NCBI RefSeq assembly: GCF_027580225.2
Contig: NC_073356.2
Coordinates: 7,164,501-7,228,500 of the forward strand
DNA length: 64,000 nt
Direction: 5' to 3'
DNA from: Misgurnus anguillicaudatus
Lineage: Eukaryota > Chordata > Actinopteri > Cypriniformes > Cobitidae
How positions within the stretch are numbered: position 1 is the stretch's first letter; each line of letters begins with the position of its first letter. Shown here in pieces: positions 46,241 to 58,529 of this stretch. The notes beneath the pieces are model-generated. The model was not told the origin of the DNA and ran no database searches. It was given only the letters and a program-made list of their open reading frames with translations. A program made the position numbers and the translations under genes.

Positions 46241-47340
46241 ATGTCTGTTGGCCCCATATTGGAGTGCTGATAGCGACCCGCATCCCCCCTTGGTCTCCTG
46301 TTGTGTCACAAACACGGAAGGATCAGTGGATGAACCGTAGGCCTTGGGTAGAATTTCAGTGAGCTGTGTTTTCTGTGGATGAACTAACCTCTGCATATTC
46401 AACTGTCACTTCCCTCTTGTAAGTCCAGGGTCAGATGTCGTAAGGAAGACACCTGCTGTTGCCTGGTGAAGCCTGACGAAAGCAAATTAGGACCACCTAC
46501 CTGCATACACAAGGCTTAGCCAAGGACATCCCCTCTTCTGCCCCCTCGAGTCCTGGAGGACGAGTCTGGGCATCTGCGCCAAATTCTCCCAACCCCTCAT
46601 TTGACGACGGCAGCCCTTTTAGAAACTTTATTTTAATTAAATAAATAAACCTGGTTACATTTTATATCTCCTTGTCTGTCTTGTCATTGGGGTGCTTTGG
46701 GACCTCCTCGGGGTGGAAATTGAGGGAGGAGCGAGACTCACGTTAGGGGTAGTCCGCTCCGACCTGTGACACTTGTTCGTGCTTTTATTTCTTCACGTTT
46801 GGACTATTGCAATGTGCTTACACTAGTTTGAACAAAACTTCTATAGATCAACTGCAAGTTGTACAAAATGAAGCTGCTAGGACCAGCAGGAGGTCGCACT
46901 TTACTCCTGTGCTGAAAACCCTTTACTGGCTTCCTGTTGATTTTAGAGTACATTTAAAAATTTTGGTCATTACTTTTAGAGCCTTGTATGGTCAAGCATC
47001 CTCTTATGTGCAGGATTTATAACACATCCATACTCCTTGTCGGTCTCTGAGGTCTTCAGGCCAAGATATTTGAACTGTTCCTAGAACACGTCTTAAGATA
47101 AGAGATGACCGTGCTTTTCAAGTTGTGGCCCCAAAGGGAACTCGCTCCCTTTAGCCTGTGGAATCTTATAAAAAACACTTAAAGACTAATCTTTTTGTAC
47201 AAGCTTTTAACTAACAATATGATTTGCCTGTTATTGAATTTTTATGGGATTTTGATGGTAATACAGTTGTGGAGTTTTATTTTACTGAGCAGCACTTTGT
47301 GGCCCTTCCTTGTCGGTTAAAGGTATACTATATAAACAAA

Positions 47341-48462
47341 TTTTACTTACTCAAGTAAACACATCTGTTAAATAATATTCACTTTTAAATTAATTTTGTC
47401 TTTTCATTACAAAATTATTACAGATTACATTTTCACAAATATCGGAAATGTGTCTTTTTGTCTTGTGGAGTTAACATTGTAATTTTGTAGCTCTCAGAAC
47501 CAGCAATAAAACAGTTTGTACCATTGCCTTTTAAGTAATGTAAAATTTAAATGTTGTTTAAATATATTAGTGTCATAATTATAATGTTACAATTCTATTA
47601 ACTAGGTGGCAACAGCACCAATGTAAGTCAAACTACTTTTATGGTGAAAGTGAAAAAAAATTGTCATATAAAGTTAGTACCATTTAACCAAATGGCTTGT
47701 CCCTTTTTGACCCAACATGGGTTGAAAGTAACCCAGCATTTTTTGTTGAGTGTACAAAATTATGGGATGCATTACATAACTTTACAAAATCACATTATTC
47801 CTATAATTGTGTGCTAAAACAACATAGAATGTGCACGCAAATAAATTCTGTCACCATGACAACCTGACTCCCTTCAGGAGGAAACTTAGAAGAGAATGAG
47901 GGAACGTGGAGGAAAACAAGAGTGAAGAAAGAGAGGAAGAGAATAATGGAGAGAATCTGTATACTGACCCACTGTGTTTTGTTTAATAAGCATCAGCCTC
48001 CCTGCATGAATCTTGCAAATACATTCCCAGCGGAAAGTTGTTTTAATGTCCGGGCCCGTGAGATCACGTTTAATTGCGGCGTGCCGATGAGAATCCGATG
48101 GCTTAAAATACCACAAGTCCACAGCAATTACTGTGATGTGACAGGGAGAGGAGAATTTTTGCTCCGACACATTGCTTCTTTGCCAAGTCCCTACTTGTTG
48201 TGCATCTAACAAGTGACTCAAGTTTTCTTTGCGGTAACGTTAGCTATTTTAGTTGTTTATGAACAGCAGAGTTGAACAATATTAAAATTCATTGTTAAGC
48301 CAACAGGAGAATTTGACCCTGTGTGCTTTCTCATACACGTTATTGGTTTCAAATTTTTATGGAAAGAAAAATGTCTTCATAATCTTTCATCCATTACAAT
48401 AACTTGTTCTGCCTCGAACCATCTTTTTCATTCTACCCCCAAACCATTTGCTTAAATTCAAC
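47341..48462. other. Intergenic sequence without recognised features
   Basis: Starts with TTAAAGGTATACTATA, possibly one more TTAA-type end without a partner. The rest is AT-rich. The stretch 47900-48210 is open on both strands but unrecognised. Confidence 0.35.
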
Positions 48463-48683
48463 GGTAACACTTTACAATAAGCTTCATTAGTTAACATTAG
48501 TTAATGTATTAACTAACATGCACAAATCACGAGCAATACATTTGTTACAGTGTTTATTAATTTTTTGTTAATGTTAGTTAATAGAAATAAAGCTTTTAAT
48601 TGTTTGTCTATGTTAGTTCACAGTGCATTAACAAGATATTAATGAAGTATTAGTAATTGTTGAAATTAATGTAAAGTGTAACC
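48463..48683. mobile_element. Short MITE (GGTAACACTTTACA type)
   Basis: Ends GGTAACACTTTACAATAAG and TAAAGTGTAACC are inverted, with repeated GTTAACATTAGTTAAT-type motifs inside. The flanks AATTCAAC and TCTTCAAC share six of eight bases. The size and ends match a very common teleost MITE. Confidence 0.7.
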
Positions 48684-49225
48684 TCTTCAACTATGTTGAT
48701 TCTCTTTAGATTAAATAACACCCCTTTTATTTCACTCAGAAATTCATCTCTGTAGTAGACCGATTTATTTAGCCGATATAAGCCTGTCGCAGATATATCT
48801 GTATTGGCATATGTGCCACAGATATGCAGCAAATATGGACACAGAAATGCTTGTAAATGATGTAAATATCTACTGTTTGCTACTGGCGACCCAGGTCACT
48901 TGCTGTAGTGACACCAGGCAGCAGCATAGTTATCTTCATTCTAAATCCCGCTTTTACCCCGGGTTAAGGAGCCTTTCACACTTGTAATTTAGGAATGGGG
49001 TTGTCCCTGATATTAACCCAGTGTTATGAAACCCTGCTCTGAAGCTTTTGCAGGTTTTACCCCTGCATTGCGGTGCCAAAAGCATGCAGTGTTAAACGAA
49101 GCTCTTTTTATCCAATCATGACTGTTGACACTGCAAATATGCAAATGAAAACGTTAACCTACACTGAACAACTGAACTTTGAACAAACTCTTGTTCCAGT
49201 GTGAAAAGCCCTTTGGTGTTTTTAA

Positions 49226-50809
49226 AGTGCCCATATTATGAAAAACTCACTTTTTCTGGGTTTTGGAGTGTTCGTTTGTGTCTCTGATGCTCCCACACGC
49301 ATATAAACTTGGAAAAAAAATCCATCCATGCTGTTTTGAGTGAGATACAGGTTTCTGAATGTCCTCTGCCTTGAGTCTCAAATTACACGAGTTCAAACTC
49401 AGTTCCGAAGTGACGTAACTAGCCGTTTCGTCACATTCAGTTTGAATTTAACCCGCCCACCACCCCACTCGCAGGTCTCCACCCACCAGGTAGCTAGAGA
49501 GCACAGAGAGCAGTCACTTCGCTGATACCCTCTGTGCTGTCATCATTTCTCACGGAAATAACAGCGCTATTTGGATATTATGGATTATACTCCCGCCTAC
49601 TTTTAAAAACAAAGTTTTAACGCGTGGTTATTAAAACCCGGAGTAATCTTATATACAGTGTGTTACGACGCAAATAGTCATCAGATTGTAGGGGATAAGA
49701 CCTTCATGCGAAATCTGATGTAAACAACAGACTATGTATCTATATTTCACGGATTATACACATTTGTGGACATAAATGGTCATTGGATGTATTTTATTGG
49801 ACTTTCATGGATCATTCACACATCTAAAACAGACTTGATTCGATTTGCGATCGTTGTATCAACACAAAAGGTAAGAAGTCGCGTTATATTTTGCATGTTG
49901 TCATCTTCTGTCACAACATACTACATTTATGATGCTAGAGCATCTATCTGTATCTCAAAACAGAGATCATACATTGATGCTAATCCCGTAAATTATACCT
50001 TTTAAATGTATAGTGATGTTAAAATTGTTTGTAAACAGTAGGCTATATAGATATTTTTGCAGTCTAGATAATTTACAGCGTGGTTTCGAAAGTTAAAAAA
50101 AATATTTAACGGCTTTATTTTACAATTCTACAAGAACTAAGTAATAGTGCTTTGCCAATCTAAAAGTGTTTTGCCAAACTAACCGAGACCGGGCCTTACC
50201 GCCCCGGCTTTTCTGACGAGGCTAACCCCAGAGCCTCTTATAACTTTACGGTCCGGACCTCCCGCTAGCTTCTAGCAATTAGTATGCGGTCCACAAGCAG
50301 TATACATTCCCGCCGGGTCTTAATTTCTGTAATTTGCGAAAATAATGTGTTTGAAAATGTTTTATAACGGGAATATGTTAGCATTGTCCAGGGCAAACGA
50401 GTGTATTGTTGAAACTGCTACATCACAATTTACTCTGGAATCATTGTGTGTCATGAGTTTCTTCTCCTGTAGTGTACTTATTAGTGATACTTTTCTGCAT
50501 GATTTGTCTGTTGGCAACATAAACCGTTAATAATAATAATATATAAATAATAACACAGTATGGTCTGTACTGCTCATGATATCACTATGCACGCGCTCAT
50601 GACGTTAGTAGTGGGGCGTGATCAAAGGAACAGCAGCTTATAAATATGTAATGACTAGCTCAAAACGGCAAATCTGAAATGCCCTGAAACAGAGGCTCCT
50701 AGAGATGGGTAACAAACTCTGCTATTTCAAGCAAACAACTTTTGAAACATGCTTTATGGAACTCATACACCTATTTAACTTGTGGAAAAGCAGTCACAAT
50801 AAGGGCACT
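49226..50809. mobile_element. 1.6-kb TTAA-target non-autonomous element
   Basis: TTAA at 49222-49225 and 50810-50813; ends AGTGCCCATATTATG and CAATAAGGGCACT. It has a GC-richer middle with unrelated arms, and small open frames (49340-49525, 49766-50005) that I cannot relate to a transposase. Confidence 0.7.
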
Positions 50810-50929
50810 TTAAACCATCTCTATTGTCTACTTGTGAGTTGTTAGAACGCAAGCAGGAGAAATTATGTGTTTAAACTGACGTGCACTAGTATTGCAGTAT
50901 GTGAGAGTAAAGCTGCTTGTGTTTTTACC

Positions 50930-51330
50930 GAGGGGCAACCTTCTGATCTCTCTGATGAAGCCAATACGTTGACTGGCCGCTATAGGCTGGCTCCAAAAGT
51001 GAGTCAATTCCCATAGATCCCCATGTTAAAATGCTTAATAAATAAACTTAAGAGCAGAAAAAAATATGTTTACAGCCTGGTACAAAAGTGTTTTTGGTCT
51101 GTATAGCTAAGTTTGCCCTTCATGACAACTGTGGGGTGTGTGTGTGTGAATTTTTTTGTAACTCATCTGTATAATTACATTAAGCCTTAAAGTTTTGCAT
51201 AATTAAGGGCGTGGCCCCTTGAGTGACAGGTGAACTGTCACTGCTGTCACTAGAGCCGAGCTACGCGGGTGTGGTTTCCACAACCAGCCCCCTCAGCTTC
51301 CACGTCCTGCCTCTTTACCCATTTATGGTT
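50930..51330. repeat. Probable repeat (CCATAGATCCCCATGTTAAA type)
   Basis: GAGTCAATTCCCATAGATCC and the following CCATGTTAAAATG are familiar from dispersed teleost repeats. The segment around 51195-51310 (CCCCTTGAGTGACAGGTG) belongs to it. Ends are not resolved. Confidence 0.35.
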
Positions 51331-52447
51331 ATACTTTTATAAATGCAAATGTAAGAGCTTTCTCAGATATTTCAGGGCAATTGATTAAATAAGCTCATGT
51401 AACTTTCACACCCTCACAAAATGAAAGAGGTGGAGAACAGACGCTTTCGTTTTATAAAAGTCCACACAGAACAATGTGGGTTCGCGTTAGAAGTAGGGAC
51501 TGATATAAAAACGTTGCAGTACATTACACGTTAGATCAGTATGTTGTCAGTCAAGCATCGTCTTCCTAAGTGTAATTTGTGCAGTACATAACTTACTGTA
51601 AAAAGTTAATAAACAATGACTCAATAAGTCCACTATAATGTTATTCTCATCCTTTAAAACTGCCAATAATGCATATAGAAGTTATTTAGACCAAGTGAAG
51701 TTTATCGTTTAGTCTGATGTCAGACTCATTTTGGAGAATAAAGTTTATTGTTAAACACCCTGCCTATATTACATATCTTTGTCAAGTGTTTGATCACCAC
51801 ATTTGAGTGATCATTGCAAAAATGTGTTTATTTATATACAGTATATTCTGTTAATGTATGTACTATATTATACAGTACCACTTCTGCATATAGAATACAA
51901 TACTGTACTATAATATACATATAGTACTGTAGTATATGTGTACTGTGCTCTATTAATTTACACAAAGAATATCAGCCAATATATCGATATAAGACTTTTT
52001 TACTCCCTAATATCTGTATCAGCCTCAAAAAACTATATCAGTCGGAATCTACTCTGAAGTTACCCAGCAGGTATAGTCCAGCTTTCATTATTTTGTTTTA
52101 TTGCATTGCATATTGTATTTTCAGGGATGACAGTTAAGATTGATAAACATGCTATTTATGACTGGATGTAACTATTAAAACTTTGCTGTAAACATGGCTC
52201 TCCTATTGACTTTGTCCCTTGTGTGGCTCTTATGAAAAAAATAGTGAAGACCACTGATTTAAGGGTATCTGTGTGTGTTTGTGTCATGTGAAGGCATTCT
52301 TGCACTCATGAAAATAAATGATGCTGATGAGAGAGATTTGGGTGGGCTGCAGTATTCATCTCCCTTCTGTCAGTTTCCAGGAAAGAATGCTGCTCTGTGC
52401 TGTCAGTGTACGACACACATCATTTTCATTAAGATGCATCATGCCCA

Positions 52448-52502
52448 CTGCACGCACACACACGCACGCACACGCGCACACACACACGCACACACACACA
52501 CA
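52448..52502. repeat. (CA)n microsatellite with CG variants
   Basis: About 27 dinucleotides, CA interrupted by CGCA units. Confidence 0.9.
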
Positions 52503-52587
52503 GCCCTTAGCTGCCACACATTTTCTATTCAGCATTCAGACCATGCTGCTGCTACTGAAGGTACTTCATTTACCCAATCCCCCTTCT

Positions 52588-52618
52588 CTCTCTCTTTCTC
52601 TCTTTCTCTTTCTCTCTG
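52588..52618. repeat. (CT)n microsatellite
   Basis: CT units interrupted by TTT at regular intervals. Confidence 0.85.
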
Positions 52619-53732
52619 GTGTCAGTACACTGTATAAATTCTCTTTTTGCTATCCATGATCCAAGATGCTTTGGCTACTTACAGCAGTATCTCTGTAAAG
52701 CAACATGTGCTTGGTGTTTGACACACCTCACACCAGCCGCAGTGCATCACAAACATCAAGCTTTATCCAACATCATCCAACAAGAGGGAATAAACAAGTT
52801 TAATATGTCTCCAATCTTTCCCAATCAAGCCCATTGTATTCTGTGAGAAATGTATTTGCTTCACTGGTTACCAAAGTTGAGATCTTGCTTTGTTGAATCA
52901 TGCGATAGGACAGTACCTGAAAATAAAAGGTGGAAAATCAGTAGACATCAAACTTTTCTCAAACTCCCAAAAACTATTAGGAGTATAGGCATCTTTGAAG
53001 CAAACTTTTCTTACTATTACGAAACGATACATCTATTTCTGACAAATCACACATCTCCAACCCATTATTATTAGTTGAAAACATGTTGAATCACTAGGTA
53101 ATGCTTTCACAGGTCTGCGTGATGTCTGTACTGCAGTTTTTTAGTCTCATTTTAGACCCTATGACAATGTAGTGCTGGCAGACCTTCATCAAGCCCAGAG
53201 AGACACTGAAAAGATGCTTAAGAATCTCAAACCCGACAGGGTTATTATGCATCAATTTCCCCGTCTACTGTTTGTTGTTTTGTAACCTTCTTAAATAATA
53301 TTCTTTAATATTCTGAAGTCTGTCTACAGCTGTCATCCCAAACCTCATCCTGTCTAGATATCGTTTGAACAATTTCTCCTTTAAATCTCCTCCAGCCGAC
53401 TTTTATTGTATTATTGAAAATCTCTTGGTTCTGAGAAGTCTCTATTCAATGGATTCTTATAACAGTCATGTTGAATCATGGCTAGTAGTCCCGCTGCGTT
53501 TCTGCACAGCTACATTGTCATGCATTTCCATGGTTTGTGTATTTTCTCAGTTCTGCACATGCGTTAATTTAAGGTAAAATAGCTGTTTGAAAGTTAGACT
53601 TAACTGCTTTGTAAAATGATTCAGTTTGTTCAAGTGCTGGAAACACTGCATACTAAAGACATCTGCTGGTCCACGTGTACATGCAAATGAAAAACTCCTA
53701 CAGCGAGAAGTAGAATTCATGGAATTAGTTAA

Positions 53733-54463
53733 AGGTCACCTATTATGGCCTTTTCACAAGATGTAATATACGTCTCAGGTTTGCCCAGAATGTGTCTGTG
53801 AAGTTTCAGCTCAAAAAACTCCACAGATGATTTATTATAGCATGATCAAAATGCCCCTATTTGGGTGGGAGCAAAAATGCGCTGTTTTAATGTCTGTACC
53901 TTTAAATGCAAATGAGCTACAGCTCCTCACTTCAGTTAAAATATATTTAATTAATAAAGTCTGAGACAATAGTATCTATGTGACAGAGTACAACTCACTG
54001 AGGGTGGAAACTATGATAATGCAGGGCTGTAAGTGGGCAGGGCTTAATCAGTGTGACCTCACTTTTATAAGAGAATTAAAATGGCATGTCTAATGAGACT
54101 GCATTGGCTTAATGAGGATTAAAAAACAAGGAACGGTGAATTTTTTCATTGTAGGGTGGTTGTGTTCACACACTGCCATCACACATTGGGGCAGTTTCCC
54201 AGACAGGGATTAGACTAGTCCTAGACTAAAATAAATATAAGGGATGTCCAAACTGAAAACAACTTGCACTGACATATCTTAAAATACATCAGTGCCCTTT
54301 GTTTTGCCTCAAAATGCTCACAAGTAATGTTTTTAGTAAGGGATGTTTGTTCAAACTAGTAATATTCCCTAAATAAACTAAGGCCTAGTCCAGGAAACCA
54401 CCCCATAATGTCCAAAAACCTTGTAAAAGTGGAATTTGCATAATTTAAAACCCTTTGACAGTA
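53733..54463. mobile_element. TTAA-target element with nested family B copy
   Basis: Left end TTAA plus AGGTCACCTATTATGG; the right side GGAATTTGCATAATTTAAA corresponds to a worn inverse end. The interior has TATTTGGGTGGGAGCAAAAA and CTTTAAATGCAAATGAGCT, familiar in teleost TTAA elements. A family B repeat at 54190-54408 interrupts it. Confidence 0.5.
54190..54408. repeat. Repeat family B, copy 2
   Basis: GCAGTTTCCCAGACAGGG and AAGGCCTAGTCCAGGAAACC are the ends, with ACTTGCACTGACATATCTTA inside. Same family as 18034-18256. Confidence 0.65.
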
Positions 54464-55167
54464 TGTTAGCATCAGAGCACTTAGATTGTACAATCGGTTT
54501 GTTTGACATCATGAAGCTCTGCACAGACTAAATTGTATTTATCTTGCAGTGCATACAGTTTTAGAAATTAGATGTATTAGACATCGTCTGTGTCTGCAGA
54601 GACATGCAGAGTTGAAAATGGAGCCGCCAAGTCAGACACTGTCTACTGGCATCAGTGCAGTCTCAGACTGGACATCAATTCTGTTTACATTCAATCATTC
54701 CTAATATGTTTGACTTGCAGATATTGGCACTAGGGATGCTCTGATCAGGAATTTTGCAGCCAATATCGAGAGCCGATTCCTTGTTGTCATGATCGACCAA
54801 TACCAATGCCTGATACTGATTATTTAAGTTCTTTGATGACTGTAACTGTTAACTATTTTTTTCTAGAAGTAATAGCACAGATTCTGCCTTTGTTATATTA
54901 TTTAATCAGGTATGTTATTGTTTTATTAGAGAATCAAATAAATAAGCACAACAAATATTCATTCTACAAAGAGCAATTTATTATGTCTGTTTAAAGTACT
55001 GAAAATAAAACACTCACAGTCTTCAGTGTATGAATTCAATATAGACGCATTATTATAAAGTACAACAGTTCTTCAGTCATGAGCAGAGAGTGATTTTCTG
55101 TTTAATATTATTGACAAATGAATTAGGTTACTGTAGCTTTAAGATGTGAGAGAGTATCTGGGCGCGT

Positions 55168-56588
55168 GCATCGAGTTCTCCCACTTAGAAATCATGGAGG
55201 GGTCTGAAATTGTCATCGTAGGTGCATGTCCACTGTGAGAGACATAATCTAAAAAATTTTTTTTTAACTATTTATTTGAAGGATACAGCTGCAAATAAGT
55301 ATTTGAACACATGAGAAAGTCAATGTAAATATTTGGTACAGTAGCCTTTGTTTGCAATTACAGAAGTCAAACGTTTCCTGTAGTTTTTTACCAGGTTTGC
55401 TTCCAAAGATTCTCTATTGGGTTTAGGTCTGGAGACTGGCTAGGCCATGCCAGAACCTTGATATGCTGCTTACAGAGCCACTCCTTGGTTATCCTGGCTG
55501 TGTGCTGCGGGTCATTGTCATGTTGGAAGACCCAGCCTAGACCCATCTTCAAAACTGAGGGAAGAAACCCCGGTCATACATGACCCCGTTCATCCTCTCC
55601 TTAATACAGTGCAGTCGTCATGTCCCATGTGCAGAAAAACACCCTCAAAGCATGATGCTACCACCTCCATGCTTCACAGTAGGGATGGTATTCTTGGGAT
55701 GGTACTCATCATTCTTCTTCCTCAAAACACATTTAGTGGAATTATGACCAAAAAGTTCTATTTTGGTCTCATCTGACCACATGACTTTCTCCCATGGCTC
55801 CTCTGGATCATCCAAATGGTCATTGGCAAACTTAAGACGGGCCTGGGCATGTGCTGGTTTAAGCAGGGGAACCTTCCGTGCCATGCATGATTTCAAACCA
55901 TGACATCTTAGACCAACAGTAACCTTGGAAACGGTGGTCCCAGCTCTTTTCAGGTCATTGACCAGCTCATCCCGTGTAGTTCTGGGCTGATTTCTCACCT
56001 TTCTTAAGATCATTGAGACCCCACGAGGTGAGATCTTGCATGGAGCCCCAGTCCAAGGGAAATTGACAGTCATGTTTAGCTTCTTCCATTTTCTAATGAT
56101 TGCTCCAACAGTGGACCTTTTTCACCAAGCTGCTTAGCTATTTCCCCGTAGGCCTTTCCAGGCTTGTGGAGGTGTAAAATTTTGTCTCTAGTGTCTTTGG
56201 ACAGCTCTTTGGTCTTGGCCATGTTAGTAGTTGGATTCTTACTGATTGTATGGGGTGGACAGGTGTCTTTATGCAACTAATGACCTCAAGGTGCATCAAA
56301 TTTAGGATAATAAATGGAGTGGAGGTGGACATTTTAAAGGTAGACTAACAGGTTTTTGAGGGTCAGAATTCTAGCTGATAGACAGGTGTTCAAATACTTA
56401 TTTGCAGTTGTATCATACAAATGAATAGTTAAAAAATCATACATTGTGATTTCTGGATTTATTTTAATTTTTATTATGTTTCTCACAGTGGACATGCACC
56501 TACGACGACAATTTCAGTCCCCTCCATGATTTCTAAGTGGGAGAACTTGCAAAATAGCAGGGTGTTCAAATACTTATTTTCCTCACTG
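55168..56588 (-). mobile_element. Tc1-like transposon, left end truncated
   Basis: Long inverted ends: TTCTCCCACTTAGAAATCAT, CATGCACCTACGAC and CAGTGGACATG on the right are mirrored at 55173-55250 on the left. The right end reads GTTCAAATACTTATTTTCCT, then CACTG and TA. The outer 40 or so bases of the left end are missing, so mobilisation is impossible even with supplied transposase. Confidence 0.88.
55400..56276 (-). pseudogene. Tc1 transposase pseudogene
   Basis: Read from 56276 downward: N-terminal MAKTKELSKDTRDKILHLHK (helix-turn-helix start), a frameshift near 56075, then [21 protein letters not shown], and [12 protein letters not shown] with the second catalytic D. Further breaks follow, then SPDLNPIE near 55417-55440 with the third catalytic residue. 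The domain order is normal. Several frameshifts and stops make it dead. Confidence 0.85.
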
Positions 56589-56935
56589 TATATATGTTGT
56601 ATACGCTGTTTGATGGGGATGTGAAGACGCTTTACGCTGCATGTTAGGACTGGAGCGTGCCCTCATAGAAAACACATATCTTCTGCAAAGGCAAAGAGAA
56701 AAATCCAAATTTGCAGGTCGCACATGAGCAACGGGTTCTAAAAAAGCTCGCAATGCGTAGAAATGGTCACAGTCTGCACCCGCATTCAGGAGCCCTATGA
56801 TGACAAAAGTAAATAAAAAGATTGGTTTATGAGATTGGCAAATTTAGCCAGTACCGATCGAGTCATTTAATGCGATGATCGTCCGATAACGATCTACGGC
56901 CGATTGATCGCCGTGGACCAAAAAATGGCTGCTGT

Positions 56936-58140
56936 AAAACACCAATCGTGTCATGTCCCCTATCCATTGCCGAGGAGGCAAATCGTGCTTTAAATCTTCA
57001 CATGTGGCTTTATTAATTTGCTAGGTCATATAATATGTTTTGTTATCATAAAATATTATAAGACTGACTGTACGTTATCCCAAAATTTTAGTTTGCAGTT
57101 TAGGAATGTTTAAAAAAAATGTTAGGAAGCATATTGCTGAACTTCAGCCCAGACATCAACTCTGTTTTTCTGAAGTGATGTTCAGAGCCACATTACAGCA
57201 GACCATCTGTTAAGATCCACACAAAAGATGAATCCTGTCGTGTCATATCTGTTCCCTGCATTGCACTGCTATTTTCCAGTCCTCAGGATCCTAAACTGTT
57301 TTGACATTATATCTATGACTCTAAATGCAATTGTTATGCCTGTAACAGGAGCCGCACTCCAGAGACAGGACAAAATGCGACTTTAATTAAAAGTCTGATT
57401 ATTATTTGCCGGCACCAATGCTGAGAAAACACAGATTCATTTGTTCCATCTACTAAATGCTCTCAAGCAGAACTAGAAAAATGAATGTTGATAAAAACAA
57501 AATGTCAGTAATCCAACAGCATTTACTGGAAAAACAGCAGTGACCACACACCGTACCTTGAAAAAATTTAAACCCATTCATCCTATTTTGCATGCATTCT
57601 GTGCAAATCTATTCAATGTCAGTGAAAGCTCTCAGAGGAACGATTGCAATGGATGCAAGCTGATTATTCCCATAACTGGCCGATCCTGATCTGCAATATG
57701 CATGAATTCATATTTATGATAATGTCTGAAAAACGTGTCCATGAGCTCAGCGATTAAATATGTGAGAGTGCAGGGTGCCGTACTAAAGGTCAGCATATTT
57801 TACTGGGAATTTAGCCCAGCATTCACCAAACTCATTACTGATTCTGATACACTGCCGTCAAAATAATATTCAGGACACGGGACGCAGCGGCTCAGGGTTC
57901 AAACCTCAGACCGCTGGTGCTGTACTGTTCTTCATGTGAAGTGATCAGTATGGGGTCATTTACTGAAAGTTAAGAGAGTGATGTGTGACTAATGCTTCTG
58001 TTGTATTTAAATGAAGCCTTTCAGGATAGATAAGGGCTAAGTCAAGGTTAAGATTTAAGTCTTGTTGTTAGATGAGACATACATAATAATTTTCACACAT
58101 CGACTCACACAAGCTGTCTGTAGAGTGAATACATTTCCCA
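56936..58140. other. Intergenic sequence without recognised features
   Basis: No exons, RNA genes or bounded repeats can be supported. Confidence 0.4.
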
Positions 58141-58142
58141 AC

Positions 58143-58502
58143 TAGGGATGTGACAAGACATGAGATTGGATTCACAAGAATGAGATGAGATTTTTACACT
58201 TTGAAATCCACAAATACACATATAAATGGAAAGTAGTCTTTTATTGAACTGAAATCACAAATATTTTTTATGCTAATTTATGTCACTAACTTTTATTTTG
58301 TAATTGATTTTTATTTTTTATATTGATGATCAAGTGGTCCGATATTTTTTTGTAATAAAAATAGACCTACTGTAAGTGAGCAATATTCTTTACATATATA
58401 ATAATGATAAGGCTCACACTCAACCTTATGCGGATATTACAATGCAGCTTTCTGCCTCAACGAGAAATCCCGTGACGTTTTAATATCGCAAGATCATCCC
58501 TA
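58143..58502. mobile_element. MITE with TAGGGATGTGACAAG ends
   Basis: TAGGGATGTGACAAGACATG on the left and AAGATCATCCCTA on the right are inverted, the interior being AT-rich with CGAGAAATCCCGTGACG near the right. Probably hAT-like; the duplication is not clear. Confidence 0.5.
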
Positions 58503-58529
58503 TTCCCAACTGTTCTATCACACAATGGC

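Larger units (their letters stand above)
44052..46771 (+). mobile_element. 2.7-kb LTR-like element with internal tandem repeats, inserted in L2
   Basis: Begins TGTCACAG and ends CTGTGACA; the L2 sequence resumes exactly, with CTTG duplicated at 44048-44051 and 46772-46775. TG...CA ends and a 4-base duplication are the marks of LTR integration. A TATA-like CATAAATAG at about 44229-44237 and an AATAAATAAA cluster near 46640-46650 fit promoter and poly(A) sites, which would make nearly the whole length one LTR with a very long R. No gag, pol or env is recognisable. An open frame at 44181-44495 has no known relatives that I can name. Confidence 0.7.
41786..47340 (+). pseudogene. L2-like LINE ORF2, reverse transcriptase, broken by two insertions
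   Basis: Three segments of one LINE ORF2 can be followed. At 41786-42024 is the linker before the RT (FSKLISASKRNPKTFFETIN). At 42979-44051 is the RT, with QSGFCKNHSTETALL, LLLDLSAAFDTVDH and SCGVPQGSVLSPLLFSLYM. At 46776-47340 is the C-terminal part (FISSRLDYCNVLT-like, then LYWLPVDFRVHLKILV). The RT has an in-frame TAA at 43246-43248 and the catalytic YADD box reads YADE. A frameshift follows near 43750, with further stops. The motif set is that of L2 (CR1/L2 group) elements of fish. The endonuclease is missing, so this is a 5'-truncated, dead copy. Confidence 0.88.
51331..53732. other. Intergenic sequence with microsatellites only
   Basis: Two simple repeats lie here: (CA/CG)n at 52448-52502 and (CT)n at 52588-52618. 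Open frames across them are repeat-driven. No supported exon. Confidence 0.5.
54728..56935. repeat. Diverged element (TAGGGATGCTCTGATC) containing the Tc1 copy
   Basis: TAGGGATGCTCTGATCAGG with GCCGATTCC at the left, and TACCGATCGAGTCATTTAATG, ACGGCCGATTGATCGCC at the right, are the two halves of a repeat rich in GATC/CCGAT. The Tc1 element lies between. Boundaries are approximate. Confidence 0.4.

Noticed and set aside
52275..52659. Two overlapping open frames of over 110 codons
   Set aside because: Driven by CA and CT microsatellites; no splice or homology support.
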